Assembly: GCA_937901435.1 (NCBI GenBank)
Contig: CALGTJ010000231.1
Location: forward strand, 1 to 8,222
Source: an uncultured Rhodobacter sp.
GTDB taxonomy: Bacteria; Pseudomonadota; Alphaproteobacteria; Rhodobacterales; Rhodobacteraceae
Length of the DNA: 8,222 bases
Direction: 5' to 3'
This document shows, one piece after another, positions 6,107 through 8,222 of the stretch. Within the stretch, counting starts at the first letter, position 1. Each line of letters opens with the position of its first letter. Below the pieces are notes generated by a model. It was not told the DNA's origin. It searched no databases and worked only from the letters and a program-made list of their open reading frames with translations. The translations under genes and the position numbers were made by a program.

Positions 6107-7762
6107 GTGCACGAGCTACATCTGTTTCAATTCATCCTGAGTATTGCCGGGGCGGCGGCGCTGTTGATCTGGGCGGTGCGACTGGTGCGCACCGGGGTCG
6201 AGCGCGGGTTTGCCAATCATCTGCGGCTTTGGCTGCGCCGCTCTGCGGACAACAGGCTGCTGGCGGCGGCATCGGGGATGAGCGCGGCGGTCTTGTTGCA
6301 AAGTTCGACAGCGGTGGCGGTTCTGGTGTCCAATTTTGTCGCCAAGGGCGGGATCGTTGCGGCGACGGGGCTTGCGATCCTGTTGGGGGCCGACGTGGGA
6401 TCGGCGCTGGTGACGCAGGTGCTGGTGGTGCGCCAAGAGTTTCTGATCCCATTGTTGATCCTGATCGGCGTGGGCCTGTTCCTGCGTGCCGGCGACAGCA
6501 GTGCGCGTATGATCGGGCGGGTTCTGATCGGGCTTGCGCTGATCTTTGTGTCGCTGGACATGATCCGCGCCGCCACCGGTCCGATGGTGGGCCATCCGGG
6601 CACGCAGGCGGTGATGGGATATCTGGGGCAAGACCTTGTGACCGCCTTTGTCATCGGCGCGGCCTTTGCGTGGATCGTGCATTCCAGCGTGGCGGCGGTA
6701 TTGTTGTTTGTGACGCTGGCCGGGCAGGGCATCCTGCCACCCACGGCGGCCGCTGCCATGGTGCTGGGGGCAAATCTGGGCGGGTCTTTTATCGCCTATA
6801 TGCTGACCCTCTCGGCCCCGATCGTGTCGCGGCAAATGGTGGTCGCCAACCTTATGCTGCGGGGCGGCGGGGCGGGGCTGAGCGCCCTTTTGATTTCGCT
6901 CTATCCGCATGTGCTGGATCATTTGGGCGGCGATCCCGCGCGTCAGGCGATCAATCTGCACCTTGCGTTCAACGTGCTGCTGGCGCTGGTGGCGCTGCCG
7001 CTCGTCGGGCCTGTCGCCTCGGCGATTTCCCATGTCATCAAGGAAAAACCCGCGACTGACTATACCCTGAAACCCGTCAGTGCGCTGGATCAGGCCGCCC
7101 TTGAACGCCCGACGCGTGCGCTGGATTGTGCGGCGCGCGAACTGCTGGATATGGGGCAAAAGATCGAACAGATGCTGATCGCGGTCGAGCCGCTCTACGA
7201 CATCTGGTCCAAACCCGGCGCCGAGGCGATCCGTGAGCAGGATCAGATCGTCAAGAAGATGCATCTTGAGGTCAAATTGTACCTCTCACGCCTTGGGCAA
7301 AGTGGCATGGACGAAGGCCTGAGCGGGCGCTCGATGGAGCTGGCCTCGCTGTCGACAAGCCTTGTGGCCGCGTCGGACGCCATCGCGCGGATCATTCTGG
7401 ATCTGGCCGAGCAGATGGACGCGGAGGGTTTGAAATTCTCGCAGGAAGGCCGCAAAGAGATCAGCGATTTTTCGGATCGTGTGCTCAACAACGTGCAACT
7501 TGCGCTGAATGTGATGATGAACCAGAACCCCGCCGATGCCCGCGAATTGGTCGCCGCCAAGGAAAAGGTGCGCCGGGTCGAGCAAAAGCTGCAACGCCAC
7601 CACCTTGGGCGGCTGCGGCAGGGGCTGACAGAAAGCATCGAGACCAGCAACATCCATCAGGAAACCCTGCATGCGCTCAAACAGGTGAATACCTCGTTTT
7701 CGATGGTGGGCTATCCGATCCTTGCAAAGTCCGGGGATCTTTTGAAAAGCCGCCTGTCATGA
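6107..7762 (+). CDS. Na/Pi-cotransporter family protein with C-terminal PhoU-like domain
   Basis: A protein of 551 residues in two parts. Residues 1 to about 310 are membrane-embedded and hold the duplicated Na/Pi-cotransporter II unit. The first repeat has the hallmark QSST at 65-68 (AAVLLQSSTAVAVLV) followed by LLGADVGSAL. The second has HSSVA at 193-197 followed by VLGANLGGSF, so a histidine replaces the usual glutamine. From about residue 335 to the end lies a helical, charged PhoU-like domain with coiled-coil character (RELVAAKEKVRRVEQKLQR). Relatives move phosphate with sodium; whether this one imports, exports or senses phosphate is not known from sequence. The start is GTG 6107, with AAGAG seven bases upstream, and begins just before the first helix. 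The MFS gene follows after seven bases, so the two are probably co-transcribed. Confidence 0.88.
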   Translation: MHELHLFQFILSIAGAAALLIWAVRLVRTGVERGFANHLRLWLRRSADNRLLAAASGMSAAVLLQSSTAVAVLVSNFVAKGGIVAATGLAILLGADVGSALVTQVLVVRQEFLIPLLILIGVGLFLRAGDSSARMIGRVLIGLALIFVSLDMIRAATGPMVGHPGTQAVMGYLGQDLVTAFVIGAAFAWIVHSSVAAVLLFVTLAGQGILPPTAAAAMVLGANLGGSFIAYMLTLSAPIVSRQMVVANLMLRGGGAGLSALLISLYPHVLDHLGGDPARQAINLHLAFNVLLALVALPLVGPVASAISHVIKEKPATDYTLKPVSALDQAALERPTRALDCAARELLDMGQKIEQMLIAVEPLYDIWSKPGAEAIREQDQIVKKMHLEVKLYLSRLGQSGMDEGLSGRSMELASLSTSLVAASDAIARIILDLAEQMDAEGLKFSQEGRKEISDFSDRVLNNVQLALNVMMNQNPADARELVAAKEKVRRVEQKLQRHHLGRLRQGLTESIETSNIHQETLHALKQVNTSFSMVGYPILAKSGDLLKSRLS

Positions 7763-7769
7763 GGCGCGC

Positions 7770-8222
7770 ATGAGTGCCCTGATCACCCGGCCCTGGCTGG
7801 TCCTTGCGGGGCTGTCGCTTGGGGTGACGGTGACGAATGGCTTTGCGCGCTTTGCCTATGGGCTGTTGTTGCCGTCGATGAAATCCGAGATGGGGTGGAA
7901 TTATGCGCAGGCCGGATGGCTGAACACCGCGAATGCGCTGGGATATATCGCGGGCGCGGGGCTGACGATGGGGCTGATCCGCACTGTCTCGCCCGCGCGG
8001 CTGTTTGCCTTTGGGCTGGTCGCGACGACACTGGCGTTGCTGGCGACCGGGCTGAACACTGAATTGTGGTGGCAGACCATGCTGCGCTGTTTGGCCGGGG
8101 TCTTTGGCGCGATGTCCTTTTCGACCGCCGGATCGCTGACGGCGGGGCTGTTTGCGGGCGATCCGCGCCGCAACGCACTGGCCATCGCGATCCTGTTTGG
8201 CACGGGCGGCGGGCTGGGCATC
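7770..8222 (+). CDS. YbfB/YjiJ-family MFS transporter, N-terminal part (3' end outside window)
   Basis: The first 151 residues are present and the frame is still open at the window edge. ATG 7770 has GAGG five bases upstream, which overlaps the stop of the previous gene. The sequence shows about four helices, and the conserved NGFARFAYGLLLP at residues 23-35 is the signature I associate with YbfB/YjiJ-type major facilitator proteins. MGWNYAQAGWLNTANALGYIAGA then matches the second helix and loop of that family. The usual length is near 390-400 residues, so roughly 40 percent is seen. The family are secondary transporters of the inner membrane, often annotated as sugar or drug exporters without firm substrates. 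Sharing a transcript with the phosphate-transporter-like gene is likely from spacing, but a functional link is not shown. Confidence 0.85.
   Translation, partial: MSALITRPWLVLAGLSLGVTVTNGFARFAYGLLLPSMKSEMGWNYAQAGWLNTANALGYIAGAGLTMGLIRTVSPARLFAFGLVATTLALLATGLNTELWWQTMLRCLAGVFGAMSFSTAGSLTAGLFAGDPRRNALAIAILFGTGGGLGI

Noticed and set aside
5740..6112. Minus-strand frames in the gap between the DUF411 and phosphate-transporter-like genes
   Set aside because: Products are not recognisable, have no clear domain pattern, and overlap the candidate DUF411 promoter.
6116..7264. Long minus-strand open frame (382 codons) and a plus-strand frame at 6061-7059 over the phosphate-transporter-like gene
   Set aside because: Both are shadows in GC-rich sequence; the +frame from 6107 has membrane helices, QSST and PhoU-like features, while the others have none.

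Overview
The window reads as a GC-rich alphaproteobacterial chromosome segment, most likely Rhodobacteraceae (roseobacter group). This rests on GC-ending codons through the genes, the protein families present, and the tight ATGA-type gene joins. The species cannot be named from the sequence. Seven protein-coding genes are supported, two of them cut by the window edges. I see no rRNA, tRNA, CRISPR array, insertion sequence or phage gene.

Layout: (1) 1-303, C-terminal end of a LysE-type amino-acid exporter. (2) 338-1663, a ten-helix membrane protein that I take to be a TsoY-family protein in a cysteine form, closed by a strong hairpin at 1691-1718. (3) 1664-1879, a short non-coding stretch holding five perfect GGTCAG hexamers whose four GGG runs fit a G-quadruplex. 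(4) 1880-5008, a three-gene operon for a DevBCA/MacAB-type exporter: membrane-fusion protein, FtsX-type permease and ATPase. (5) 5009-5246, an AT-rich convergent gap. (6) 5247-5696 on the minus strand, an exported DUF411 metal-binding protein with a 16-bp palindrome in its upstream region. (7) 5697-6106, a 410-bp non-coding gap with several small inverted repeats. (8) 6107-7762, a Na/Pi-cotransporter/PhoU-like membrane protein. (9) 7770-8222, the start of a YbfB/YjiJ-type MFS transporter.

Taken together this is a transport and metal-handling neighbourhood: six of the seven proteins are membrane-bound or membrane-associated, and the seventh is predicted to be exported. The three exporter genes clearly work together, and the phosphate-transporter-like and MFS genes are probably co-transcribed. 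Links between the TsoY-like gene, the exporter and the DUF411 protein are only by adjacency. No new defence or mobile system is evident. The least explained items are the TsoY-like gene, the telomere-like GGGTCA array in front of the exporter operon, and the palindrome upstream of the DUF411 gene.
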